Positions 33,327 through 45,527 of a DNA stretch of 64,000 nt are shown piece by piece. Position 1 is the stretch's first letter. Each line of letters starts with the position of its first letter. A program made the position numbers and the translations under genes. The stretch is from Plantago ovata (lineage: Eukaryota > Streptophyta > Magnoliopsida > Lamiales > Plantaginaceae): positions 22,397,566 to 22,461,565 of the forward strand of contig CM051458.1 in NCBI GenBank assembly GCA_028274465.1. Direction: 5' to 3'. Below the pieces are notes generated by a model. That model was not told the DNA's origin. It did no database searches and saw only the letters and a list, made by a program, of their open reading frames with translations.

Positions 33327-36300
33327 TTACACTCTTTTCAGCAAGAGCATTGAATTCAACACAGTCCTTTTCGTAATCCTCAAGTAGCTTACGGACTTCA
33401 AGTTGAATAATTCTTGCATTCTTGCAGGCAGTATAGTGATGTTTTCACCATTCATCGCTTTGTAGTGTATTACCCACAAGTGCATGCCCCAATTGCTAGC
33501 ATGTAGTAGTTGAGTGTCTAAAATTCCCTTGTTGGCATGAATCTTCCTTAACCAGAGAAGGTCTTCTTCTTGATCCTTTGCAGTGAGATAAAAGTACTCA
33601 TAAGGAATCAAGCCATATTTCTTTTTGGACTTCTTGGTATGAGGATTATTAAAGTAATCAACATCCATCGGCTTGATTAGATCAGACTCTTGCTTCATCT
33701 TCTTGCTGATGAAAGTTCTTCTTACCAAAATTTCTATGTTCAGCCATTTTATAGCAATGTTCCTTGGGTAGGGAGGAGGATCCCTTTATTTTCTTGTGAC
33801 TTTCAATTCAATCCAAGTGTACATTTGATTCAGTACAACAGTTGGAAAAAAGTCATTGGTCAAAAGGTCTTCCAGCTTTATGATCCAGCAACCATGGAGG
33901 TTTCTGATCACATTCTGAGTGGTTTCCTCATTGCTGGTCTTTCTGTAATCAATGCCAGTGCCAATGGCAATGTTAGCTAGCCTTCTTTCTTCCTGTCTTT
34001 GCTTTCTTCTTCTTCACTTTGCATTTTCATGATCCTTTGCTGAAGATCTGGAGTCAGAAGAGAAATGTTTGGATTGGCCAGATGGAGTTAAGGCAGAAAG
34101 AGGCTTGGCCCTTATAGCTTGAGCTATTGTTTGGTCATCATCATTATCATCATCTTCATTAATGCCTTGATGACTTTCAGTGTGACATAATTCTTGAGTA
34201 TCAGCATAAGTTCTTCTCCTTTTACGATTTGCTGAACTTCTCTCAGAATCTGTTTCAACTCTTCTTTTAGAACTTTGCTCTGTTTCAGCAAGAGGTTCTC
34301 TGGGAGGCGGTCCAGGCAGCTTTAATGGAGCTTCAGAGGGAGTTTTGTCTCTTGAAGACTTTCTTTTTCTAGAATCTTCCCCCCTTAGACATGGATTGCA
34401 TCATCGGCTTGATGTGAATAGAGAAAAACTCATTGCAGTTTTCAGCAAGAGTACTGAGGCTGTTGTATTTAAGAATCATGTCTTGCTAATCAGAAGTCAG
34501 TTTAGACAAGGAAGTTCGAGAAGAGACTAGAATAGGGAGGGAAATAGCCCAAGTCTGACTTCTCGGGAAAATAGGATATGGGATAGGAGTTCAGACTAGA
34601 AACAGAAGAGGGACTGCGACTTTAATAAAAGCCAGATTCTCCTCATGTCTTCACTCATTGTTTACTTTTTCTTCCAGTATAGCCTGAGCCTTTGTCAATG
34701 CGCTTTTGGCGAGCTTGAGTGCTTGACTGACATCATATTCATAGCTTTTGTGATGTAGACTTATGTCTTTCTAAGCTATGGTAAGTGTAGTAGTGCGTCT
34801 CAGCACAGTAGTCAGTATCTTTCCAATGTCAAGAGGACTCTCAGCAAGCAGAGCATCATCCTATTCTTGGCATTCTTTGTGAACAACCATTAGTGCTTTA
34901 ATTCTAGGAGTAAACTCCTCAATATTTGGGAACGGCACTAAAGAGGTAGTAAGTGAGTGAGCTTTGATTTCTATTGCAATTTGATCGTCGTTTCTCATCA
35001 AGCGACTTCTCTCCATATCTCCTTCATCATTAACGAGAGATGCTGGAGGAATTTCTACCACCTTGGGTCCAGCTTTCTTGGTCTTTTCTTCGTCATTTGC
35101 TGAGAAATTAGATAGATCTTCTTCTTCATCAGGTTCATCAAGGCCAGCAACCTTGATACCTAAATCCTTAGCATCAGTCACTTTTGGTTGAGTGGTTGCT
35201 GAAGGCAACTCTTTTGACTCAACAAATGGAGTTTCACCAGTAGTAAGTGGAAGGGAGGAATCTTCCTTGTTGTTCACTCTTGAAGATTGAGCAATATCAA
35301 GATGTTGAGTGTGTCTGTCGTGAATCTGTAGACTATTCTATAATGCTCTTTAATAATCTTCATCCATTTCTTCATTTTCTCCAAGGTTTGAATCAGTGAC
35401 CTTAGCTTCGAGTAATGCTAATTCGGCATCAGAAAGCTTAGCTTTGCCTTTAGGCATTTCAGCCCGCTTTCTGGCGTACTCTTCTTCAGTCTAAGCAACT
35501 TGTTCAGTTGCTGGAGTACTTTTCTCAGCACGAGTGGGAGCAGATTCCTGTTGCTGACTGGGAGGTTGTTCAGCTTGCTGATTTTCAGCATCGGCTTGAT
35601 CTACTTGATCAGCAACTAACAATTTTACTCCGCCAACATCCGGACTAGGACCTTGATTATCATCATCATCGTCCTTGTTGTCCTTGGAATCCTTGGTTTC
35701 ATCATCACTTGTATCTTTAAGAATATTTTCATCCTCTTCTTCTTCATCATCATCCGTGAGTATAACCAACTTAAGATGTTTGTACTTATCAGCACTTGTA
35801 ACATCTTCTTCCTCATTCATTTTGTGGGGATCAGCCACCATGGGTACAAAGGAACCCTTGAGCATCACAGTTTGTTCAGCTGGAGAGGCACTCTTGAACT
35901 TAGCTTTCATATTCTCTCTGATTGTTGCAATCAGATTTGCACTCATTTGCTGAGAATATGAGAGTTCTTCATGAAGTATGGAGTGTACAAACGTCTCGAG
36001 TTTGAATAAAGAGTTTCTCTTCTTTTCATTGGATAGACGGATGTGAAGATTTGAGAAATCCATCCTTTTGTACCTTTGCCAGTTGCTGACAGACTTAGCA
36101 ACTCTGGTCAAAGTGTTTCCTTTGAAGTTTGAGTATAGTTCTTCGGAACTAACTTCATGAACTTCTGTGATGTGAACCGCTTCATCATTCTCCTTTTGAG
36201 CCTGAATAAGAGTAAGATTATTTTCAGGAAAGTTTTGGAAAATAGTTTTAGAGTCTAAAACTGTAACATGAATTACCTGTTGACTTTCAACAAGCTCATG

Positions 36301-38646
36301 TTGCACACTTAGTTGTGCGGGAACTATTTCCATTGCTTCAGGAGCTGTAACAGCATCCTTGAATTGTTCATCCTGAAATAACACTTTGTTAGATACAAGT
36401 ACTAAGTTTTTAAACTTAGTAAAAAAGTTACCAAAATTTTCATATATACTTGCTGAACAGGAGTTGTAGATTCTGGTGCAGAAGTTTCAGCAACCTTCTG
36501 ACTTGTATCTTGAGAAGTCTGTGAAGAAATAATCATGTTAGCTAAAGATAAAGTTTCATATAGTGAAGTTTTTCTTATATCTAAGTTAACTACCTGCTGA
36601 AGAATGACAGGTGGTGACTCAGTCCTTTCAGCATTGATAACTTCTTCATTATCAGGGACTTGTTCTTCAGCAGACTTCTTCTCTTGCTCTATTTGAGAAG
36701 GCTGTGCAGATTCAGCAATCTCCATTGTCTCTGAATTGACAAGTTGAGCAGAAACATCTAAACCTCTAAGTTCACTGCTTGTCATAAACAGGTCCACTGA
36801 CTTATTGGAGTTGTCATCAATCTCCATTTCCATTTGCTGGCTTAGGTTAGTCAGCACCAGTTGGACTTTGTCAATAGAAGTGATTGGTGAACTTGGTCTA
36901 ACATTCTCAGCATCATGAGATGCGTCGTCAAACGATGTTTCTTGTTGAGTTTCAGCAAACTCTGGGACTTGAACTGTTGTAGTCTCAGCAACTGGTTCTT
37001 CAGCAATTGCAGCTTCAGCAACTTCTTGGACTTGACTAGTTGCTATTTCAACAACTGTCTCTTTTACTTCTGTTGCTTTGCTGGCAACATTTTTAGCAAG
37101 TGCAACCTTTCTTAGGTCTGCAGCAATGTCACTTACTGGTTCCAGAGTAGTATCATCAAGATTATCTACAATGTAGACATCTTCTATTCTTTCTAAGGAA
37201 GGTTTGTCATTTCCACTACCTTGTGGTCATGCTTCAGCAGATGGATCCAAGTTAATTGGATTTGTGAAGGCTTCTGCAAGCACCTCAGCAACAGCTACTA
37301 CAGTGGTTTGCTTTTCAGCAACCACTGGAGTGTCATCATCTTGAATGACATGAACAAACGGAATGGACTTTCTTGTCGTTGTTTTCTTTCTTGGAAAAGT
37401 GGTCTTTGTTCTTGCCTTCTTAGGAATAGGATCAGCTGATGAGCTGCAATTTGAGTATCATCATCAGCTTTCCTCTTTTTCTTTGATCTTTTGCTGGGTG
37501 CAGTAGTGTCAGCAACCACAGCAGTTTCAGCAACATTTGCAGCTGTTGCATTCTCAGAAACATTTGCAGCTGTTGTATTCCTAGACTGTTTGTCAGTATC
37601 AACAACATATGCAGCTGTTGCATTCCTGGACTGGTTATCAGTCTCAACAACATTTGCAGTTGTTGCTTTCCTTGACTTCTGGTCAGCAACCTTGGGTCCA
37701 TTCAGCTTGTAGAAAGCTCTTCCCACATTGCATACTGATTTCTTAATCGGCAATGTGTTTCTCAGCTGAATCTGGTAGTGTTCAAGGATGTAGCATATTT
37801 TCAATCCATACATCACCGGAAGAGAAGGTGAGACAGTGTTGTCTTCAACCTTGACCTTGAACTTTGTAACACAATCAACAAGTCTGTTGAAAATGTACTT
37901 AGCCCAGTTGATGTCTTTTTTGCTTTCGTAGATGTGCATCAGCAATGGTCATCTTCTTAGGCCTCTTGGTCTATTCCTCCAACTTGGGAGTCTAGAACTT
38001 TGATTAGTAGCAGTGCTACTAGACCAAGTGAATGACAGAGATGCTTCCTTTTTATGTGCTTAGTCCAAGTCACAGGAGAAATCTCTCCTTTCTTCATCCT
38101 TTCATTTCTGACATCATTGTAGAAAGTTTCTATTTATTCATCAGTGGCAATGATGTCATCTTCAGTTCCAGTAGTTGGAATCTGAAAGATGTTTGCTAAA
38201 TCAATCCATTTCAAGACGATTTTCTTTCCTTGAATTGTTGTAGAAATCACTTTTTCAGTGATTCCTTGTCCATCAGTAAGGGTCTGGATTTCTGCATTAT
38301 TGTAGAATTCCATGGTGTCCAACATGCTCACTTTCTTAGTGCGAACAGTGATGAAGAAAAGTAGGCCTTGTTGATTTATGTAATTCAACGCCTCAAGACT
38401 TTCTTCATCCAGTTCTTGTTCATAGAAGTATCTTATATACTTCTCTTTGGAAAATCCGCCCCATTGCATCATCTGCTCACACTTTGCAGTGTCGAGATAT
38501 GCAGGAGGCATGGGTCTCTCTGTTATACGGTCGTTTTTCAACATAATTTTCACTGTATTTTTCACCGGAGTAGGAGCAGTGCTTTTTCGAGCACTGTCTA
38601 CCTTTGATGACTTAGTGTTCTTAGATGATTGTCTCTTGGGAGCCAT
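33327..38646 (-). pseudogene. Very long post-pol ORF region of element H (env-like position, unknown function)
   Basis: Open frames follow one another on the minus strand: 38134-38646, 37298-37945, 36402-36857, 35491-36384, 34861-35277 and 33327-33728. They use different phases, so frameshifts have broken what may have been one product of up to about 1700 residues. The N-terminus is Lys/Ser-rich (MAPKRQSSKNTKSSK). The first frame contains MLDTMEFYNNAEI, then a GKKIVLKWIDLANIFQIP segment, a layout like the PF20167 pattern of the second ORF in copy A. Later parts are Asp/Glu/Gln-rich with basic clusters (KRSKKKRK; KKSKKKYG) resembling nuclear localisation signals. No signal peptide or convincing membrane span is seen, so 'envelope' is not supported. 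Function unknown. Confidence 0.55.
37525..37690. repeat. Imperfect tandem repeat in the H post-pol ORF
   Basis: A 45- to 60-bp unit repeats about three to four times. It encodes a motif of the NATAANV/SRNATAAYV type. It lies just N-terminal to sequence encoding the basic cluster KRSKKKRK on the minus strand. Confidence 0.65.
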
Positions 38647-39539
38647 CTCTTATATAGTATGAAGGGTTGGGGGAGTACGAGAAAGAGATTTTTGTTTTTG
38701 ACCGGAGGTACAGTAATTCAGAGCACATGCTAGGGAATTTTTGCAGAGAAAGGAAATGTGAGTTAAAGAATTTTATCTTTCTATAAATGTTCATTTATAT
38801 AGTATCTCTGTTATGTGAGAAGCTCAATGGTTTTGAGTTCTCAGCAAGGGTAAAACAGAGATTCAACGAGTTAGTGGAGCCTTTACATTAAATGCGTAGT
38901 GGTCCACTAACACGAAACCGTCATAGTATGCTTTCTCTTTGTAATATTGACCGTTGGATCATCAACTGCTTTAAAATCAATGGCCACGATTGTATTTCAT
39001 GTCATGATTTACAGCGAGTTTATCCATGCCATGATTAACGTCACAATTGATTTTACCTTGATTCACGGGATTTGATCTCTTTTACTTCAAGGCTAATTGC
39101 TTGGTGAAGTATACAAGAATCTTTTCAGCAATTTTAATCCTTCTAACTTTAGCAATTACTTTTTAAGTAACAAGCCTTGTAGTTGCTGAAAGTTCCCCCT
39201 TAATCAAATATCTCATTTTTCTTAGGGTCAAAGATAATTCTAAGTTCCCGTTTCAGTAAAATCCCATTTTTTTATATTGAGATATTTTTAGGTAAATTCT
39301 CGTTTAGTGAGAAGCATTTTTTCTCTTTGCTGAGTTCCCGTATCAGATTTTTCTTTTGATACTTGAATACCTGTTTCAGTATCCTTGATTGTCTGAATGC
39401 CAGTTTCAGCATAGTATGCTCATTCTAAGCGTCAGATTCTAATTATGCATGAAAGTGCAACTCGTACTGCTTTAAAAGTAATTCGAATTAGCAAACACCA
39501 AAATCAGATTTGTAGACGTGTATTTTGAAAGCTTCCTAT

Positions 39540-40489
39540 CTATACTAATACTTGGCTAAGGTTGTCAGTCTTACTTCAAGCAGTACTTGTAATTGAAGAT
39601 ATTGAAAACGATGATCTTGAATTGTCCTAGTGTTTCTAACACTTTTCTACGAAGATATTGGCTTAGTCGGATCAAAGATTCGAATATAACAATAAAACAA
39701 GTAAAGGACTCAGAAACTCAATCATGCATAATATGAACCCTAGCTACGAATTTACATACTATCACCAACTAGATGTTTAGCTACTCATATCAAAATCATA
39801 AACAACAATATCAATCATATAATAAAACATAGTTGAATTGAAAGATAAATAGCAAAAATTGTGAGATACAAAGTTACCACCAAAGGTTGTCATTCTCCGG
39901 TGAATTGCTAAACTCACAAAGATCTATCAAGGTGAGATCAATTGATGTCCGAATCTCTACTAAATGCTCCAAAATCGCTAAGAAACAATGGTTCTACGAT
40001 AAAAAATACCCAGAACAAGTTTAGGGTTTAAGTCTGCAAAATAATGACCTAAGATATGAAAATTCACAACTTTACAAATATATATAGCTGGGTGTCGGAA
40101 GCTCCGCGGCGGACCGGACCGGCGGACACCAGGCGGACCGCCTGGCACCAGGCGGTGCGCCTGGCACGAGCAGAGAGTTGCCCGTGCCTTTTCTTCCTCC
40201 GGATCTTCGATTCTTGACCTTGGGCACGGTTTTCAGCTCCGAAACTTGGTCTTTTGGCCTGGAAACTCATCCCGGTACTCCTTGACACACCACGGGTGAT
40301 CTCGTTGCACCAAGACTTCATTGTTTCGCCATGATTTATATCCAAAAGTGCGATTTTCACCTAAAACCTGAAAATATCAAAGAAAATGGAAACGTGACAA
40401 TATTCTAACAAAATGCACTAAAATGCATGCAAGAGGATAGCTAAATTGGTGAAAAAGACCCGAATGATAGTGTAAAAACACTATCATCA
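39540..40489 (-). repeat. Truncated solo LTR fragment F (TR-GAG family)
   Basis: The right end TGTAAAAACACTATCATCA and the body match the TR-GAG LTR family on the minus strand. GC palindromes of the GGCGGACCGCC type lie near 40130-40165, with a TATA run near 40079-40085. The other end (the TTTAGCCAAAGG segment) is missing, so the left boundary is only approximate. The end of H's RNase H is missing at the same place, which points to a deletion spanning the junction. Confidence 0.65.
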
Positions 40490-42311
40490 ATCTCTAATGA
40501 AATGATGTCTAATATCAATGTGCTTTGTCCTTGAGTGGAACTTACGATTTTGCGTGATAGCAATAGCACTTGTATTATCACAAAAGATTGGTGTTTTCTT
40601 TGCAGAAATACCATAATCTCTTAGATGTTGCTGAATCCATAAGATTTGAGCTGTGCAACAACCAGCTGCAATGTATTCAGATTCAGTGGATGAATTGGCA
40701 ACACAGGTTTGCTTCTTGTTGAACCATGATATTAATCTTGTACCTAGAAACTGACAAGTTCCAGAGGTACTTTTTCTATCAAGAGTTGATCCTCCATGAT
40801 CAGCATCAGAATAACCTACCAATTCTAATTCAGAATCTTTTGGATACCATAATCCAACATTGACTGTGCCTTTGACATATTTCAGTATTTTGAGTGCCTT
40901 TTTGTAGTGTGATTCTCTTGGATCAGATTGGAATCTTCACACACACAAACAACATACTGAATGTCAGGCCTACTTGTTGTTAGATACAGCAAGGAACCAA
41001 TCAGCTTTCTATACTTGTGTTCATCCACACTTTTGTCTTGTTTAGTATAGCCTAATTTGGTACCAACACTCATAGGGATCTTTTCAGGTTTCTCTTCCTC
41101 TTTGATCTTGAACTTTATGATCATTTCCTTTGCATACTTTGCTTGATTTATGAATATTCCATCTTTGAGTTGCTTGACTTGCAATCCTAGGAAATAATTC
41201 AATTTGCCCATCATACTCATTTCAAACTTGTTTGTCATGAGTTTGGCAAAATCATCACAAAGTTGCTTGTCCTTAGATCCAAATATTATGTCATCCACAT
41301 AAATCTGGACTAAGAGTATTTTACCATCATGGTTCATGGTAAATAAAGTTTTATCAACTTCACCTTTATTGAAACCATTATCCAGCAAGAACTTAGCTAA
41401 GGTATCATACCAAGCTCTAGGTGCTTGCTTTAGACAATATACAGCTTTCTGAAGCTTATATACCATCTTGGTTACTGAGGGAAGTTCAAAGTCAGGGGGT
41501 TGTTCTAGGTAGACTTCTTCAGCAAGTTCACCATTTGGGAATGCACTTTTAACATCCATTTGATAAACAATGAAGTCATTATTAGCAGCAAAGGCTAAGA
41601 AAAGTCTAATAGCATCCAATCTTGCAACTGGTGCATAAGACTCATCATAGTCCAATCCTTCAGTCTGGCAATAACCTTGAGCAACTAAACGTACTTTGTT
41701 CCTTGTTACTTCTCCAGACTCACTCAGCTTGTTTCTGAACACCCACTTTGTACCAATTGCTTTCTTTCATTCAGCAAGGGGTACAAGTTTCCAGACTTTG
41801 TTCCTTTCAAATTGATCCAGTTCCTCTTGCATTGCCTTGATCCATTCAGAATGCTTTAAAGCTTCTTCTATGGTCTTGGGCTCAATTTTTGAAACAAAGC
41901 AAGAGAACAAAGCTTCTACTTCAATAACATTTGCTTCTTCAACAAGTTCTTGATTAGTAGTTACTTTGGATCTAGTCACTTGGCGTTTGTCAATATCACC
42001 AATCATATCCGTAGAGGGATGATCTCTAATCCACTTATTAATAGGTTTTCTGCTCTTTGGATCTGGATATGTTTTCGTTTCAGCATGTGACTCTTCAGCA
42101 TGTACTTGTTCAGTACTAATGGTATCTTGTTGTGATTCTGTTGAAATTGGTTCATCAGCAACTACTTGTTCAACATCGCCAGTTTGAGGTAACTCGTCAG
42201 CAGATACAGGAAGTTGCGTAGTTTCAGCAACATCGGGAGAAACTGCGTCCTTAGCCGGAAATTCTTTATCATGAACTACATTTATCTTGTCATGACTTGG
42301 GGGTAGGAGTG
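40490..42311 (-). pseudogene. Reverse transcriptase and RNase H of element H
   Basis: Frame 41767-42348 holds the linker and connection segment (IEEALKHSEWIKAMQEELDQ). Frame 40882-41742 carries the reverse transcriptase: VRLVAQGYCQTEGLDYDESY, DVKSAFPNGE, CLKQAPRAWYDTL, catalytic YVDD, and ELNYF-like MGKLNYFLGLQV. Frame 40487-40822 is RNase H (YSDADHGGSTLDRKSTSGTC, SSTESEY, CDNTSAI). It breaks off at HHFIRD where fragment F begins. Frameshifts separate the three blocks. It makes cDNA in active relatives; this copy is dead. The nested element D splits it from its integrase. Confidence 0.88.
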
Positions 42312-43606
42312 TGATGAACGCGAGTTTGTCAGGTCCCGGTTCAGTCAAATAAATTTGTTATTTAGCCAAAGGCAATCCACAACTACAACGAAAACCGTAG
42401 TGTAGCAGTAGAATGACTCGAGTGTCGTTCTCTCAGGACTATAACTTGCTTTATCTATTTAATAAGAGAATATAAAAACAGCAGACAGAAAGCAATAGGG
42501 GGTTTTCTAGCAGATAATGGAGATTGGTGATAGTATGGTCCTTCTTAACATAATGGGTCGATAATCATGCATAAATTCCTCGGGCTTGCATAGAGATCTT
42601 TGAATCAATCTAGTGTCCTGTTGCAAGTATTAAGCACTACGAAGATAATTTGGTCTGACTAGTCAATCTCGATTGTCCTAATGTGTTCCGTAATTATTCA
42701 ACACTACGAAGATAATTGGTCTGATGGTCGACTAGTGTCCAATTGTGCATAATAATCAATACAACATACGAGAATTTTGGTTACAACTGATCAACGAAAT
42801 AAAGCAATGACACGGAGTATAATGCGCGATATAGCCATTAGCATGATTATCTTCCCTCGCTAAGAATTCACATACTACCACCAATGATAAGTTTAACTAC
42901 TCATAATAGGCATGCAATCAACAGAAATCATAGAAGAAAACATGTTGAAAGAATATAAAATAAGTAGAATAAAACTGTAAGATACAAAGTTACCGAAGGT
43001 TGTCAATCTACGGATGATTGCGGTCCTACGAGCTCCAATCTGCTATGAAAAACTATCCCCTAATCTACAGAACTCCCAGGACAGGCCCCGGGAAGTTCCT
43101 ACCTAAAACTATAGAGAGAGGTGAGAAAGTAGGTCTGGAAAGATATGATTTCGGAGAGAAAACTGAGCACTATATATAGGCCCCGAAAAAACTCTGGGGC
43201 GGTTCGCCCCATTGTGCGGCGGTTCGCCCCATTGTGCGGCGGTTCGCCCCCCGTTATTTTCGTGGAATTCCGCGTTTTTCGACGCGGATTTGGATTTCTT
43301 CACCTTTTCGGACTCGGTTTCAGACTTCTAGTGGCCTTCTAACCTCCAGATTCGATCCCTAGACTCCAAATCCTATCCGGAAACCTTCAGATACTCCAAA
43401 TAGGCTTCTGGAACACCAATTCCTTGTCAACTTCAATATAATTGCCCGGAAATCCCCGAATTTCAACCAAAATCTGTAAAATAAAATCTAAAGGGAAACG
43501 TGACACTATTCTAATAAAATGTACTAAAATATAGCTAAATTAACATAGAAGATAGCTAAATTAGGTGAAAAAGACTCGAATGAAAGTGTAAAATACACAT
43601 TCATCA
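42312..43606 (-). repeat. 3' LTR of copy D
   Basis: 1295 bp, from TGATGAACGCGAGTTTG to CACATTCATCA on the plus strand. The polypurine tract complement AACTCCCCAAACCGAACC follows. It carries three tandem copies of a 20-bp palindromic unit near 43196-43250, where the 5' LTR has one. Confidence 0.92.
43143..43251 (-). promoter_or_regulatory. LTR promoter block of copy D
   Basis: GGGGCG / CGCCCC with loop GTT (43196-43210) is followed by two more 20-bp units containing GGCGGTTCGCC. The TATA run lies at 43171-43178. The order on the minus strand is palindromes, then TATA. Confidence 0.65.
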
Positions 43607-43755
43607 AACTCCCCAAACCGAACCTTTGCTTGTCCTCAAGCCACTAAGCTAGACTCTAATACAAAAAACATGCAAGACACAAAATGGAGTTTCATGCCAA
43701 ATAAAATGAACCAATCTACTGAATCTATCAAATAACATATGAACAAAAACCATAT
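43607..43755 (-). other. 3' end of copy D interior, left of the LINE
   Basis: It contains the polypurine tract complement and short conserved family sequence, ending in the LINE target-site duplication GAACAAAAACCATAT (43741-43755). Confidence 0.8.
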
Positions 43756-43925
43756 TTTTTTGAATGAATAAAGCATATATTGAAAAAAGTTGAAAAGTAC
43801 AAAACGTTTATGTAGTAGCAATAACAAAAAGCCACACACGGCTTAAGTGAAAAAGATGACAAAGCAAAACTAAAACCCAGGGAAAGTGATCCCTGGTTGC
43901 AGCCGCGGGCCTCGTTAAAACCCAC

Positions 43926-44690
43926 CTATAGTAAAACCCTGTGGGAAAAACCTACAGGTGGGAAAAAGAGTGCCTGAGCGTTAAAGCTGCGTGATCCTAT
44001 AGTAAGGCTGCCCGACATATCTCTGGCAACCTGAGGAGCAATAACATCGAGCTGGTGGAGCCATACACCATGCGAGTGATAGTTAGAAAGAGTGTCCGCC
44101 ACCCCATTCCCTTCATGGTAGATGTGTGAGACTTTGAACTCCAAAGTAAGAAGGAGATCCAGAACTCGTAGCCATCGATTCCTAAACTTCCAAGGAACAG
44201 TTGTGGAACGAGACTGAAAAAGGCCCTCCACGTAGGTAGAATCCGTCTCAAGCCAAAGACGATACCAACCCTGTTGGCAAGCCAACTCCACCCCAGTCAT
44301 GGCTGCCACAAACTCAGCCTCATAGGCAAAGGCGCAACCTATATGTGTGACAAAACAGCAAAGGACATGCCCAAAATGATTACGAAAAACTCCCGCGGCT
44401 TTAGCATCACCCGGGGACCCCATAGCACTGCCGTCTGTATTGCATTTAATCCAACCCCACATCGGGGAATGCCATTGAACCTCCACTATAGTGGTGCTGC
44501 CCCTAGCACGCCCACGTATACCCAATGAATGAAGAGTAAAAAGGTCCTCCTGAGTATTGAACATAGAACCTTTCAAAGAATGATGTTGCTCCCGTATCAA
44601 GGACTTCAGAGAGAGAATAATGGAGTGTCGTGAGAAAGGAACATTATCAAAAATCCTCCTGTTCCGGGTAGACCATATTAGCCAAATCAA
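43926..44690 (-). pseudogene. RNase H (RVT_3-type) C-terminal part of LINE ORF2
   Basis: An open 254-codon frame. It contains WIKCNTDGSAMG, then EAEFVAAMTGVELA, LWLETDSTYVEGLF and HIYHEGNGVADTLSNY. These supply the D, E, D and late D of an RNase H active site. Many plant L1 elements carry this domain after the reverse transcriptase. The frame is open but cut off from the rest of ORF2 by a frameshift near 44720-44767. Confidence 0.88.
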
Positions 44691-44766
44691 GGTGACAAAA
44701 GCAAGACGCCAAATGGAGCCAACCTGGGAGCTAATGTCCGAGACATGGCAAAAAGCACCAGTTCAT

Positions 44767-45516
44767 TCAAGCTATAGATAGAGGGCATCTGGAGATGAAA
44801 GATATCCAAATACGGTGCCAAATATCCTGAATGAAGCAACAATGCACAAAGATATGATCAATATCCTCACCTGAAGACCGACAGAACACGCAAAAAGACG
44901 GTCCCATGAAGCCATTGTGACGTAAGTGATCCAGTGTAGGCAATTTACCATGAATAGCCCGCCAAAGTGTGACAGAGCGACGAGGTGGTATGTAAGGTGC
45001 CCAAATCCAATCGCCCCAAGTGACCACAGGAAACTCCGGACGAAAGTGCTGATAGAAAATAGAACTAGAAGCAGATCCATTTGATGAAGGTATCCATATT
45101 CGGGTATCAGAGTGAGGAGGAGCTAAGGTGTAATTAGCAATGTCTCTAGCCACATCCGGGAAAGCCATACAGAACTCCGGTAGAATATCCCAAACCCCAT
45201 TGGTGGTGTAATCAGAAATAGAAAACTGAAAGTGATGTCGTAAGTGAGCCGGGATCCCCACCCTATCCGCAATACAGTAACCCAACCAATTATCAAGCCA
45301 AAAAAGCACATGTGAGTCTGCTCCAACTAGCCATTTGGAATTCTGCATAAGTGCCGGATGACAATCTTTAAAGCCAAACCAGATTGTAGATTTGACATAA
45401 CGACGATGTCTCCCTTGACAGAGAAACCGAGAAAGAAAGATGTCCAAATAAGGCTCCCTACGATTAATAATGTCCCAGCAAAGTCTAGAAAGGAAAGCCT
45501 TGTTAGCAGCTACCAA
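44767..45516 (-). pseudogene. zf-RVT region of LINE ORF2
   Basis: An open 249-codon frame with WWRAIHGKLPT-like LWRAIHGKLPTLDHL, then a Cys/His segment CVFCRSSGEDIDHIFVHC, typical of the reverse-transcriptase zinc-binding region of plant LINEs. Upstream are WLDNWLG and WDILPEF family signatures. Confidence 0.88.
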
Positions 45517-45527
45517 AGAGCGAAGAC

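Noticed and set aside
33327-38646. Envelope glycoprotein call
   Set aside because: The position matches the env-like ORF of SIRE elements, but I see no signal peptide, fusion peptide or membrane anchor, and basic nuclear-type clusters argue against it.
31519-42311. Explaining TTCAGCAA enrichment by a repeated Val-Ala-Glu peptide
   Set aside because: Some copies do encode VAE, but many lie in other frames, in the opposite orientation or in non-coding LTR sequence.
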